A stretch of DNA of 64,000 nt from Anagrus nilaparvatae. Lineage: Eukaryota; Arthropoda; Insecta; Hymenoptera; Mymaridae. Each line of letters opens with the position of its first letter. The first letter of the stretch is position 1. The stretch covers positions 71,361,001-71,425,000 of the forward strand of contig JAKSXM010000007.1 in assembly GCA_022575985.1 (NCBI GenBank), written 5' to 3'. The notes beneath the pieces were generated by a model that did not search any database, was not told the DNA's origin, and was given only the letters and a program-made list of their open reading frames with translations. The position numbers and the translations under genes are program-made. This document shows, piece by piece, positions 26,307 through 38,500 of the stretch.

Positions 26307-29300
26307 TTAAGTATTTTATTAGCTTAATATGTATAAATATGGGCTTTTTATATCTATAGCCATAACGTTCATAATTTTATTTTTTATTTATTTTTTGTGA
26401 AAGAGAAAATAGCTGTAAATTTATCTATAACTGACCAGATGTGAAAATCAAAAGAAATCATATAAATGTTTCATTTAATTTTAAGAAATTCACATTTTAC
26501 TTTTAGTTTAATTTGTAAAATATGTAAGAAAGGAAATATGGAAATAGGAACTTGTATTCCAGGGCGAACCTCCAGATTTTGCCTATAATATTTTCAGAAT
26601 CAATGCTATTTTATTGAATATACAATCATTAAGTCCGTACGCAGAGATTCTCAGCCCATTTAAATTTGATAACGAAATTTGAAAAAAAGACTGAAAGCCC
26701 TATATAACTTTAGTAAAATTTTATCTTCTGCATACAATTTTACAAATATTCGTAAAGTTTGGCCTTTGAATAATACCTATCTTCCTGTATAGTCGAATCA
26801 TCTTTTAAGTTTTCAGAAATTCCTGGAAACTCAGAGAAACAAATTTTCACAAAATATTTTTTTTTTCACTCAAAATTTTTATCTTAATTATGTTTCATTA
26901 AAAAAAATTTAATTGTTTTTTTCTATCGCGTTTAAAAATCTTATTTTAAAGGCATTGTATTTCCAAATGTTATATACTAGAGGTTTATCCAGTTTCATTT
27001 ATCCATATTTTATTTTATAATAAGTTTTATAAAAAGTTTAAATAAATTTAAAATTTAATGTTTCTAAAAAAAGTAAAAATTATTTTTATATAAATTTTAT
27101 AATCATAAATAATAAAAAAATGTAATAATATATTAAATAATTTTAGTTATTTCATTTAAAGAAATGGTGGCCAGAGGTTTCTTTAGGCATAAATAAAATA
27201 TTATGTAGTGCTAATCATAGAATTAAAGAACTGAACTTTTGTTTTTTTTATAATTAAAATACAAATATTAAATTTAAAAACACAGAATTTCTTAAAAACG
27301 CTCATTATTTACCAAGATCTTTAAATTTAATCTCCCAATATCTTAACCACCTTTGAAAAAAAATAAAATATTTTAATATTTAAAAAAAAAATGGCAAGCA
27401 AGAAAAATTTATTTGTTCACTTAAAATAAGGAAATAATTTGCTGATAATTTTAGCAAGCAATACCAAATATGAATCACATTATTTACATTTATAATCTGT
27501 ATAAAAAAAATGAAAAATTTCTTCAAATAAACTGAAGAAAAAAAATATTTAATATTAAAAAAAAATGTACAATATTTTTATCTTGCTGCGTGAGAAAATT
27601 TCGTAATATACAAACAATTTCCCTTAAAAAATTATACAATATAATTATACAATATAATCTATACAATTATACAAACCCTTTTTTCTAAAAAAAAAAAATA
27701 ATTTACCTCCACTCACACATTTAAAAAAAAGTAGGCAGGTACATAAAATAAAAAAAATTATAAAATCTTATCAAAAATTTCGAATCCGATAAAATAATTA
27801 GATCAGATAAGAAAAAAAAAAAGCCTAAAAAAAAAAAATTGTATTGTGACGAATAAGCAAAGGATAGATTACGATATTGACGTGTAATACACTCATTTTT
27901 TAAATGCATCAGTTAGTATAAAATTACAGTACGTGGGTGTAAGTACATCAGGTAGAGCAAACTAGAATTTATAATAAAGAAAAATAAAAACTAAACAATA
28001 AAGTGTGTATGAATCAACATTAGATTCTTCTGAGAATCATGCAGTAATTTATTATTCTATTTTTTTTTATAAAATAATTTTTATTTTTTGTGACATTTTT
28101 TAAAATCAATAAAAGTGTGATAAGAATTTGTATTATTCATTGAAGTTTAGTTAGTATGTGAGAAAATAATTAAAAAAATATCTTGTGTTTAATATAAAAT
28201 AAACGTGAATGAATGTGCTTTTTTTTTAAAATAAAATGTTTTTTATATAGTGAATTTTTAAACGATTTTTTAAATGAGGATCTAATTGTATTTTAATTAA
28301 GATTAAATACATCACTGAAAGACTGAAGTGGTTTTTTTTGTAAGTATAGTAAATTTTTTTAAAAGATTTTATTTTGGGGTGAATGATTTTTTATGACACT
28401 TGAAAAAAATAAAATGCATTTTTAGTATATAATTTATGATGATGAATTGTTTATTAATCCATTTTTATCTCCTGTGAAATTTTTGATAACAAAATGCAAA
28501 TAAAATAAAAAAATAATTTAATTGAATTTAAATAATTTATAAAAAAATTTATTTTTTAGCATAAATTTAAAACTTTTTTTGTGTCAAAGTATAGAAAAAA
28601 AAGTAGTAAAATGTTTTAGATTTAATGATTTGTTAAATGAATACATTTTTATCATCAAACATAATTTTTTTTAGCTAAATGCTTTTAACCACAATTTTAA
28701 ATGATGAAAGCTCGACATTATATACTTCAAAAAGCTCTTGAATATAAGTCATTAAAATCATAAAAAAAGTCAAAAGAAATATAATGCAAGTGCACATTTA
28801 TAAAGATAAAAGAGAAATTTTTTTTTATCCACTATCTCGTGTGCTGTGACACTTCAAAATTTTAAATACTTTCTCTCTCTTTTAATTTTTTTGAAAAAAA
28901 AAACTTTCATTTTTTAAATACATTAAAAATAGGGTAAATTTATGTCATGTAATTTATTTTAATGTTATCTTGTAAACAAGGATGCGCCTGAAAGTATATT
29001 AAAATTTCGGAGTCCGGAGTGTGTCATATGCTAATTCAGACCAGAAGACACGCTATAGACTCCGAAATTATAATAACTGACCTATATTTATTTTTTTATG
29101 CTAATTAAAATTTTAAAATAAAAAATAAAAAAATTTATTTTAATTAAAACATTCATATTAATGAATAAAATAATTAATATAAAAAAAAGTTAAAATTATA
29201 ATTGCAAATACATAGGCATACTGTAAGAGCGTCTTAATAAATTTACACATAACATTATTTTCTTATAAAAAAAAATATGCAGTTACATATTATACCATAA

Positions 29301-29436
29301 AAAGATTAACTTCTTTAATGGAATGATAATACGGTATAAAACTTCAACCGTTTAGTTATATGCACGTGCTCATCGTACAGAGTAATGTGTAATGTGTACT
29401 AACACTTTTTTATCAATTCATTTATTTATTTTGCAG
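26307..29436. other. Intergenic; 3' UTR of coiled-coil gene and gliotactin upstream
   Basis: No coding exon supported; A/T-rich. The left part should hold the 3' UTR of the coiled-coil gene. The right part probably contains first non-coding exon(s) and 5' intron of gliotactin, since a good acceptor lies at 29436. A conspicuous hairpin sits at 29003-29069. The short frame at 27721-27909 is a chance A/T frame. Confidence 0.5.
29003..29069. repeat. 67-bp hairpin upstream of gliotactin
   Basis: AATTTCGGAGTC (29003-29014) is exactly complementary to GACTCCGAAATT (29058-29069). The inner bases (GTGTGTCAT against GAAGACACGC) extend the stem imperfectly, with a loop around TGCTAATTCAG. It is clearly richer in G/C than its surroundings. 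It could be a tiny MITE or a transcribed hairpin; no target duplication is evident. Confidence 0.6.
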
Positions 29437-29655
29437 AAAATAACATATTATTCTATGCGAAAAGCCTTCGAGGGCAGCATCGAACAATCACCTGTAAACA
29501 CACTCTGGTATACTACTTGTTGAAAGAGGTGGAGGAAAAGAGAAGGATAAATAAAAAAGAATGTGAGCGTGACTTCGCGAGAGTGACTCCAAGCGCGGGC
29601 GAGGCAGACTTTTTTAGAACAAAAAAACACATAATAACAAAATTAAAGCGGTAAA
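29437..29655 (+). other. Probable gliotactin 5' UTR exon part
   Basis: A strong acceptor (TTTATTTATTTTGCAG ending at 29436) precedes 219 bp of more balanced composition that leads without a further acceptor to the gliotactin ATG at 29656 (GCGGTAAAATGGCC). This suggests a spliced 5' UTR whose first exon lies further upstream. Confidence 0.45.
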
Positions 29656-32600
29656 ATGGCCGCGGCACAGCTAAATTTTGGCTGCTCTGCCGCTAAATGG
29701 CCAATTTATCATTTAAAAATTTTAATTTTCGTGTGTTTTCTTATAAACATTGTTTATTCGCAACAACAACGTTATGGTGGAAGTTATTATCCGCCTTCAC
29801 ATCCTGCTAATCCTGGATACCAAACTTACATATACAAAGATAGACGTTATGGATATCAACCAAGTTATGATCCATATTATAATCGGGGACCACCTAGATT
29901 ACCAGAAGATCGATATCAATATGATGTGAGTAATAATAATTAATAAGTACATTCAACTCACTTTTGCGCGAATTCACTCTCATTTTCTCTTGTTTACGTT
30001 TCGTTCGGTATAGTATTATACCTATATATATACAAACTCTTGATCTTTGCACAGTGGCGAACATTGATTTCGCAATTTCTCATAAGATAATTTTTTATAA
30101 ATGGGATATTTAATTTTTATAAAATTTATTTTTATTAATATTTTTATTTAATAATATAAAAAAATAATATACAGTTATATATACACATATACCTACACGC
30201 AGGATTAAAAATAATTATGTATATCCTGTGTACTGGTAATCATGCTTAAATTGCACAATGACTGCAGATTTTTTTTTATTAACTCATTGTAAAATTTTTT
30301 TATGTTCGACAGACAATTGCAAAAAAAATTTTTTTTACATAGAAAATTTATTTTTATAAAGCATGAAAAAATTATTTTTAGGTAAATGAAAGGTTACCAT
30401 TACCTGGTGTATTAGCAGGATGGCGAGAAGATTTGCAAGGAAAAGAAAGACCAGATTCAAAAAATCTTAAGCGTGATGTTTTTGTTACAACAAATTATGG
30501 GTTAGTTCAAGGTTTTTTGGTTTATTTGTATGATCATCCAGATGCACAACATAGACCTTGGAGTGTACATGTTGAAAGAGTGACATTAACTGTTAATACA
30601 TTTTTGGGAATACCTTATGCAATGCCACCGATAAAAGAAGGTCGTTTTAAGCCACCTAGGAATCATAAGTAAAATCTTTTATATTTAAATTATAAATTAA
30701 GAGTTAATCTTTTTTGTTAAACTTTTAATTTTAATTTTTATAGAGGTTGGCAATTGCTACAAGCTGTAGATTGGGGCCCTGCTTGCCCGCAACCTTCTCA
30801 ATATACTGGAGCTACAAAAGGTATAAGAGATGTTGATGAGGATTGTTTATATTTAAATATTTTTAGTCCAGATGTAAGTATTAATTATTATTTTTAAACG
30901 CTTAATTTATAAGACTCAAATATTGTAACTATTTTATTTAAAAATTCAGATTAGTTCTGGAAAAGCCAGTTTGTATCCAGTATTGTTTTACATTCACGGT
31001 GGTAATTTTATGCATGGAGCAAGTAATTTGTTTCCAGGTCATATTTTAGCTGCGTCTCAAGATGTTGTAGTTGTTACAATTAATTATAGACTTGGAGCTC
31101 TAGGTAAAAAATTTTAATATCTTATATGATCTTTTTGTAACCAGTTTATTTTACAGGATTTTTAAGCACTGGTGATGAAAATAGCCCTGGTAATTATGGT
31201 TTACTTGACCAAGCAAAAGCATTGACTTGGGTTTATGAAAATATTCAATACTTTAATGGTGACCCAAAAAGAATTACTGTATTTGGTGCTGACGTCGGTG
31301 CTGCCTGTGCAGGACATTTAATGTTAGCCCCAAGGTAAAATATTTAAGTTATTTAAAGAAGCTTATATTTTTTTATAAGGACTCAATTTATTTGTTATCA
31401 TTTCTTTTAGAACTTGTGAAATGGTATCAAAAGTTTATGCACAGTCAGGCTCAGCTTTGGCAGATTATGCATTGATCATAGATAAATATAGAGTACAAAA
31501 TACTTCAAGAGTTTTTGCTGAAAAACTTGGTTGCAGCATAGAAAGCGGTTGGAAAATTGTTCAGTGCTTAAAGGATGGAAGAAGTTCAATAGAATTAGGA
31601 AATGCAGAACTAAAACCGCATATTGGAATGTTTCCATGGGCACCAGTATTTGATTTTAATTTTACAATTCCTTTAGATTATTACGAATATTGGAGTGCTT
31701 CTGACTGGCGATTTTTTACTGAATTACCTGAACAGAGTATAAGACAAAAAAAATTTAATCCAGATCTTGCTTATATGACTAGCGTAACAACACAAGAAGC
31801 AGCTGATATTTTATGTAAGTCATAACAAGGATTCACATGAAAATAAACATTTGAAATTGACTTAAAATTAAATGTTTTAGATGATAATGTAACTTTGGCC
31901 AGAAACAATTATGTCATAACACCAGAAATATTTGATCAAAAAATTAAGGAAATGGTTCTTCAGTACAATTATACATTGAATCCAGAAGGTGTCTATGAGG
32001 CAATAAAATATATGTATACTTATTGGCCTGACCCAAATAATGTTACTCATATTCGAGAACAATACATAAACGTAAGCATATCAGAATTATTTAACATTAT
32101 ATTTTTATTAAATAGTTTAATTAATTTTTTCATTTATAGTTATTAACAGATTTTCATTACGTTGCTCCAAATGATAAAATTGCAAAAGCTTTAGTACAAG
32201 AAAATGTACCAGTTTTCATGTATGTCTTAAACACAACAATTGAAGCTCTAAATTTACCATTTTGGAGAAGAGTTCCTCATAACACAGAGCATCTATGGTT
32301 AACTGGAGCACCTTTTATGGATACTGGTTAGTTAAAGAATATATTTACAATATAAAATTAAATAACTTAATAAAATTTATATAATGTTATTTCAGAGTTT
32401 TTCCCCGAAAAATTAAAATTAAAAAGAGATGTATGGACTGATAGTGATCGCAATATGAGTAGGTTCTTTATGACAGCTCTTGGGAAATTTGCGCACTATG
32501 GGTAATTAAAAAATAATTCACTATATACAAATTATAAATAAAAATTTAATAATTTTTTTATTTTAGTAATCCAACACCAAGGCAAATCATTGGGTTACAT

Positions 32601-33723
32601 ATGGAAACTGCTAAATATGGACAACTCAAGTATTTAAATATAAACACAACATATAATAGTTCTATTTTAATTAATTATCGTCAAACAGAAAGTGCCTTTT
32701 GGTCAATGTATCTACCTACAGTTATTGGTCGCCTTGTACCTACTTACCCACCAAGTACTGAGGTATTAAAATAAAAATATTTTTGTTGATTAATTTAATT
32801 TATCGATTTAAAAAAATTTTTGCAGTATTGGTTAGGACCAACGGAACCTTACTACATTGCTATGGGATCGATGACAATTGCTCTGTTATTCTTAATAGTT
32901 TTATCCGTAGTTTGTTGTATGCTGTATTACAACGCCAGAAGGTAAGCAAAAAGGTAAACAGAACCATTTCATGTGTCTACTTCTATATTAATAAGGTATT
33001 AGTAGCCACTTGCACTGGTTCTGGTTATAATAAAAAAATTAACTTTATTTTACTTTAAAATAAGCTCTAAAAAGTCTTCATACTAACAAATTTCTATTTC
33101 GCGATTTCTTTAGTAAATTGGAAACTGCGAGGAAATATGAAGGTAAAATTAAAAATTAAAATTTAATGGCACCGTTATTTGTGTATTTTTTGACTAAATA
33201 TGTATATATTATTTTATAAAAATGGTTAATACTAATAATGTAGATTCACTTTTTTGCACATTTATTTATGTTGGAAACAGCAACACTAAATCTTTAGTAA
33301 TTACTAATATAATTTGGAATTTTCAATTTTTAATTCATTTGTAATTTTATTAGACACTCAGAGCACTACTATAATGGAGATATCATCATGATACGAGATG
33401 ATGAGCCTTCAGAAGGAATCGATAACATAACTCGTACTTCTAAAGAAAATGTATATGAATTTCGAGATGCCCCACCATTGCGTTCAAGAATAGCTCGTCA
33501 AAATGATATTAAATTACAAGAGCGTTTATCACATAATAGAAAATTTAGTTCTACTCCTTCTTTGCGTTCAAGCTCAAATGTTTCTCTCAAAGATACTCGT
33601 GCTGATGATTTTATCACTAGTTCACCTAATGGACATCATAGAATACGAGGTGCTTCGAGTCAATCGACGTTACTAAAGAGTAAAACTCATTTAGTAGACG
33701 GAGTACCTCAAACTGCTGTTTAA
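29656..33723 (+). CDS. Gli: Gliotactin, cholinesterase-like adhesion protein
   Basis: A type I membrane protein of tricellular/septate junctions, needed in Drosophila for epithelial and blood-nerve barriers. Twelve exons join in frame to 862 aa: 29656-29925, 30382-30668, 30744-30873, 30950-31103, 31157-31334, 31411-31814, 31881-32071, 32140-32326, 32396-32501, 32567-32762, 32826-32941 and 33354-33723. There is a signal peptide (about residues 20-35, [17 protein letters not shown]). A Tyr/Pro-rich linker ([29 protein letters not shown]) precedes the esterase fold. Fold motifs are [33 protein letters not shown] and [12 protein letters not shown]. The nucleophile elbow reads [11 protein letters not shown], so the GxSxG serine is missing and the protein cannot be an esterase, as in known gliotactins. 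The transmembrane helix ([20 protein letters not shown]) is followed by a cytoplasmic tail of about 130 residues with tyrosines in EHYYNGD and ENVYEF. It ends QTAV, a class I PDZ ligand. Length compares with 956 aa in Drosophila. Confidence 0.93.
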
Positions 33724-35523
33724 ATCTTTCACTTACTTTTAGTCTTTCAAAATTAACTTCAAAAGTTAAATATATTTTATATGAACTTAATTTATTTAAA
33801 AAAAAATCATGTGCTGTAAATTTTTATATTATTTTATATGTTTATAATTCTATTAAGAAATATTTTTTAAAATCGTTTTGTACCTTATGTATATATAGTT
33901 GTTTAGATGCAGATATAACGTTTAACAATGTTGACATAGTATAAAATACTAGTTTTTTCAATTTTATGTAAAAAGTTAAGTATTTTAAGCTTGATATTTT
34001 AATTTTTAAGTATTTTAGTGTTTAAAAGTGCCTATAATGGAGCCTTAATATACAAAAACACAAACGACCGTATTATACACTGCCATTGCAAACTTTTACT
34101 TTTGATATTATTAATTTGCTGCCTTAAATAAAATAATATTAATATTAATTAATAAGTAATCAATATTCCGTCCAATATTAAAATATAAGAAATCAGCGTA
34201 TTATATATATATATATATATGTATAGTTTTTAATTTTAGGAATTATATTTTTTACGATAAATCATTGACATTGTGAGATTACTCAATTATTTAGCATAAA
34301 AATATGAATTGCATAAATTTGAAATTAAAATTTTATTTATATGAAATTTATAAATTCAAGTGTTTCTGAGTTAGATAAAATACTAGAATTAAAAAAAAAA
34401 AAATGAAAAAAGGTGTTAAAAAAAAATTATTTTTTTTAAAATTAACATTCAAAAAATAATTGATTTTTTTGCCTTAGTTTTCAATCAATTCTTTTTTCAA
34501 AATTCTAGATTTGTATACCATATACCTCAATTTCACTCAAAATTATGAATTTTTGAAAATAGAATTCTAACAATAAAATGTTTGTTATTTTTTAAGTAAA
34601 CTACTTAATTTCTTGGTATTTGAAAGCACAAAAATTGTATTATAAATTTTATAATTGTAATATATTAATAATTAAATATTAAGTGAATTTTTATATCAAA
34701 ATTTATAAAAGAGGCATATAAATTCTGTTACCACAAATAATAAACATATTATTCCTGAGAATATGTGATCTCTTGTAATCAAAGACAGTATATAATTTAA
34801 GATATGATGAAAATGAATCAAAGCTCAAATTGTAAATTTTTAAAATTCAAATATTTACAGAAATACACAATTCAGTATTGCTATTTTATATATTTTATAC
34901 ATATATTTATATATATGTATACATATGTAACTTGTAAGTGTGCCTTTCAATCATAATTACATATGTAGAGTATTCTCTGTAAAAAATTATTTTACTTTTA
35001 GTTTTAAAAAAGATTTTTTTAAATTTTTTATATACCAAAATTGTAACTAAAACATTCCATGATGTGCATAAAGAATATATAATTTATATAATAATTGTAG
35101 ATGCAACGTTTTAATAGTTCTACTCGTAGTTATAATGCGTGAAAGTATGAAATATAGGTAATAAAAATTTGTAAATCCAAGATTATTAAATAAAAAAATT
35201 ATATATGTATACGTACATATCAAAATTAAAAAATTTGTATATTTATTTTGTTAATAAATACAGTTTAGTATACGTATTACAATATATTGTTAACAATTTA
35301 AAAAGCATTTCTGGTACTTATAATCTTTAAGGATCTCGTTATCCTGTTCTAGCTTTTGTTTTTCTTTTTACTCATATAATTAATGATTTCATGAAATGAT
35401 GTAATGAAAATACACTCTTGATCAAAATAACATTTTGTGTAAATAATAATAATTAGCCCTGTTTTTGTAAATTGATTCTTGTGGCTTATAGTAATTGTTA
35501 ATATAATTATTTTGAATAAAAAT
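33724..35523. other. Intergenic, gliotactin 3' UTR
   Basis: A/T-rich and non-coding, with several AATAAA-like signals after the gliotactin stop. A (TA)n microsatellite lies at about 34201-34221 and a TATATGTATACATATG-like repeat near 34895-34930. No gene seen. Confidence 0.6.
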
Positions 35524-38500
35524 ATGCCTAGACGATTTTCAGAGGTTAGTATTAAAAATTTAATAAAAAATTTTTTAAATTGTATGAAAAATTCTATAAT
35601 TTTTGTACAGAAATGTATTTCAGTGGGTGTAAAATCACGAGATGATACTAAAACAGTAAAACCAGAAACAAATTTCGAACCATTAAAAATAGAATTAAAT
35701 TATCCAGATTCAGCGATACAATTATTAAAAAGTAATGAAAAAGAAACATTATTAACAGCAGCTGAAAGTTTATCAAAATTTGCTTCGAAATCATCAAAAA
35801 ATTTAGAAATTTTGTTAAATTTAAATATCGTTGGTAATATTCTAAATATTATCAATCATGATGATTTATTTGTTCGAAGGTATTTCTATGCATCACAAAT
35901 AAAAATATCATTTTATATAATAAATTTAAAATTTTCTTTATAGATTTGCATTAAAATTATTAGCACAAATGACGTCATTGTTGAATGTTAGAAATGACTT
36001 AATAAAAAATAATGATTATATAATAATGTTTACTGACCTGATAGCAAATGATAATGATATAATAATTAAAGAATTATCATTAAAAATTATTGCCCAGTTA
36101 ACTAAAAATTCAATGGCCACAAATAATTACTTAAAAATTTATAATGATTTAAGCTTCTTATTTACAACATTAAAATTGAACGACGATCCAGATATTAAAT
36201 TAAATTCTATTGAAATATTATCAAATTTAATTGAAGATTTAAATGGCCCTAAAATTATTTATCAATCAAAGGTATATTTAATTTTAAAATTCATATATTT
36301 GAGAATTGTTAAAAAATTATTTTTAGGAATTTAATTTTGAAAAAATTTGTGAATTGATAAAATTACCATATCCAATAATTCAAGCACTATCGTTAAATGT
36401 TATAAATAAATTAATTGAAAGAAATCTTGATGAAATGATTCATGAAAAATTTCGTTCATCAAATTGTATAAATTATTTGCTAGATATTTTAGATGTAAGT
36501 AATATATTTCTTTGTCTGACTAGACTTTACCTTTATCTACTGATGATTGTTATACGATTTCGGAAATATACGTTTTTAGAATTTTCGCTAACAATAAGTG
36601 TGATCTGATTGAAATCTGACTCCAGATTCAGATTCTTTAGTATATTTTAATATAATATAATTTTAATATAGTTACCAAAATTTCGACATTTTTTTATAAT
36701 TTTAACTTTAAAATTTTGTTATAAGGTCCTGACTATTTTTTGTTTGACATTCCCCTTTCGAGATTCAAAATAAAAAATATAAATTTTTGCGTTTTATAAC
36801 TATTCCTATATTTTATTTATATAAAATAATAAATAGATATTTATCGATATACTCAAGTAATTACGTACATTAATATAACTTGTTCTATTTTATTTATGCT
36901 AATTATTTTTTTAAATTTAAAAATAGAATGAAGATTGGAACGACTTATATTGCCCGATATTAAAAATATTATACAATTTATCAGAAAATTTAAATACAAA
37001 CGAGTACATGAATGATTTAAATGCAACAAAGAAATTATTAAATTTTATTGAAAAACCGTTAAATTCCAATTTTTATTATAATACTTTGAATTTATTGATT
37101 AATTTAGCTAAAACTAACAAAGGCAAAAAGGTGATGCGGAAATTCTAGACGCTTCGTTAATTTTAACATTTAAATTAATTTTTCTAATAAAGGTACTGAA
37201 TTCACATGGGTTTATCAATTTATTAAGAGAAAATTTGGGTAAAAATGATAAAAATATAAAAAATCAAATCTTGATATTAAGAGGTATTGGAATAATGAGT
37301 GAAGATATTAATGCAAATAGTGAAATAATAAAACACGATTTTGTAACGCCTATTTTAAGTGAGTTATGATAATAATATTCATAATTGCGCTTTATAAAAC
37401 TAATAATTTTATGCTAATTTTTTAAAAAAAAGTTCTGTTGAATTCTAAGGAAGTTCAATTGTATGAGAAGGAAATAATATCAGCAACACTTAAATTATTA
37501 TTGGATTCTGATGTTAAAAATTGTCAAAAATTTGTAGAAGCTAATGGAAGAGTATGATTTTAATTATTGTTTTTAATTAATTGGCGTTAAAATAAATTTT
37601 TTGCCAAAACTTTTTAAAATAAACGGTTGTAAAGTTAGTTTTTTCCCACTCTAGCAATTATAAAGCACGTCGAAAAAAGCGCGCCGCCGTAGATATATGC
37701 AAATTATAATTTTTGAAAAAAGTTATTAAAAATTTTTAAAAAAATTGGACGAAACAAATATTAAAATCAAATTAATGTAATAAACAAATTGAAAGGCGGC
37801 GTCGGATCCAGAGATTTTCTCAAGCAGGGGCAAAATCAGTAAAAATTTGCGAGTTTTTATAAAATTTTTTAAGATTATCCCAAATATTTTTAGAAGCGTG
37901 TACATTTTTGGTTTTCGGCGATTGTCCTCTTCGCAAATCGAAACTTTTTTTTGACATTAACAGAATTCAATACAATAAATTTTCGTGATTTACAGGGACT
38001 ATAAAGAAATTTTTTTGCCCCTGAAAAAAAATTGGTTTTATCTTCACCTTGCATGGTATTTTACTTGCGATTTGAGCTATTCTTTAATTTTTTAGCCGTG
38101 GGTCGTTTGTAATATTTTTCAAAATAATAAACAAATATAGAGTCAAAATTTATTTTATAAAAATAGTTTTTAAGAACGGTTTTTTTTCACTTTGAGTTAA
38201 CAAAATTTTTCGAACTGCATATTGTTTCCCTGTCAAGAAAATTAAATTCGGGAAAAAAATGTTTTTGAAAAATGTTGTAAATAGCACATTTTGTTTAAGA
38301 CTCCATACTTTGAACTCTGATTTAAAAAAATTCGAGTTACCCCAATGCGAAATTAATACTGCAAATCTTAGAAGCATGTAAAGTCCAATAATTGATTTAA
38401 ATTCTTTATCAGAAAAATCTGGTTTTACATTTTTTAGAAAAAAATAATAGAATGTTTTAAAAATCCAATGCCTTCAGAACTACCAAATGAAATAAAAATA

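Noticed and set aside
34201..34221. (TA)n run as a possible regulatory element
   Set aside because: Simple microsatellite, one of several in the window; nothing beyond dinucleotide repetition.
37795..38010. Possible second hAT MITE in the ARMC3 intron
   Set aside because: End-like motifs are present but no inverted partner or target duplication could be defined, so it is only mentioned under the intron.
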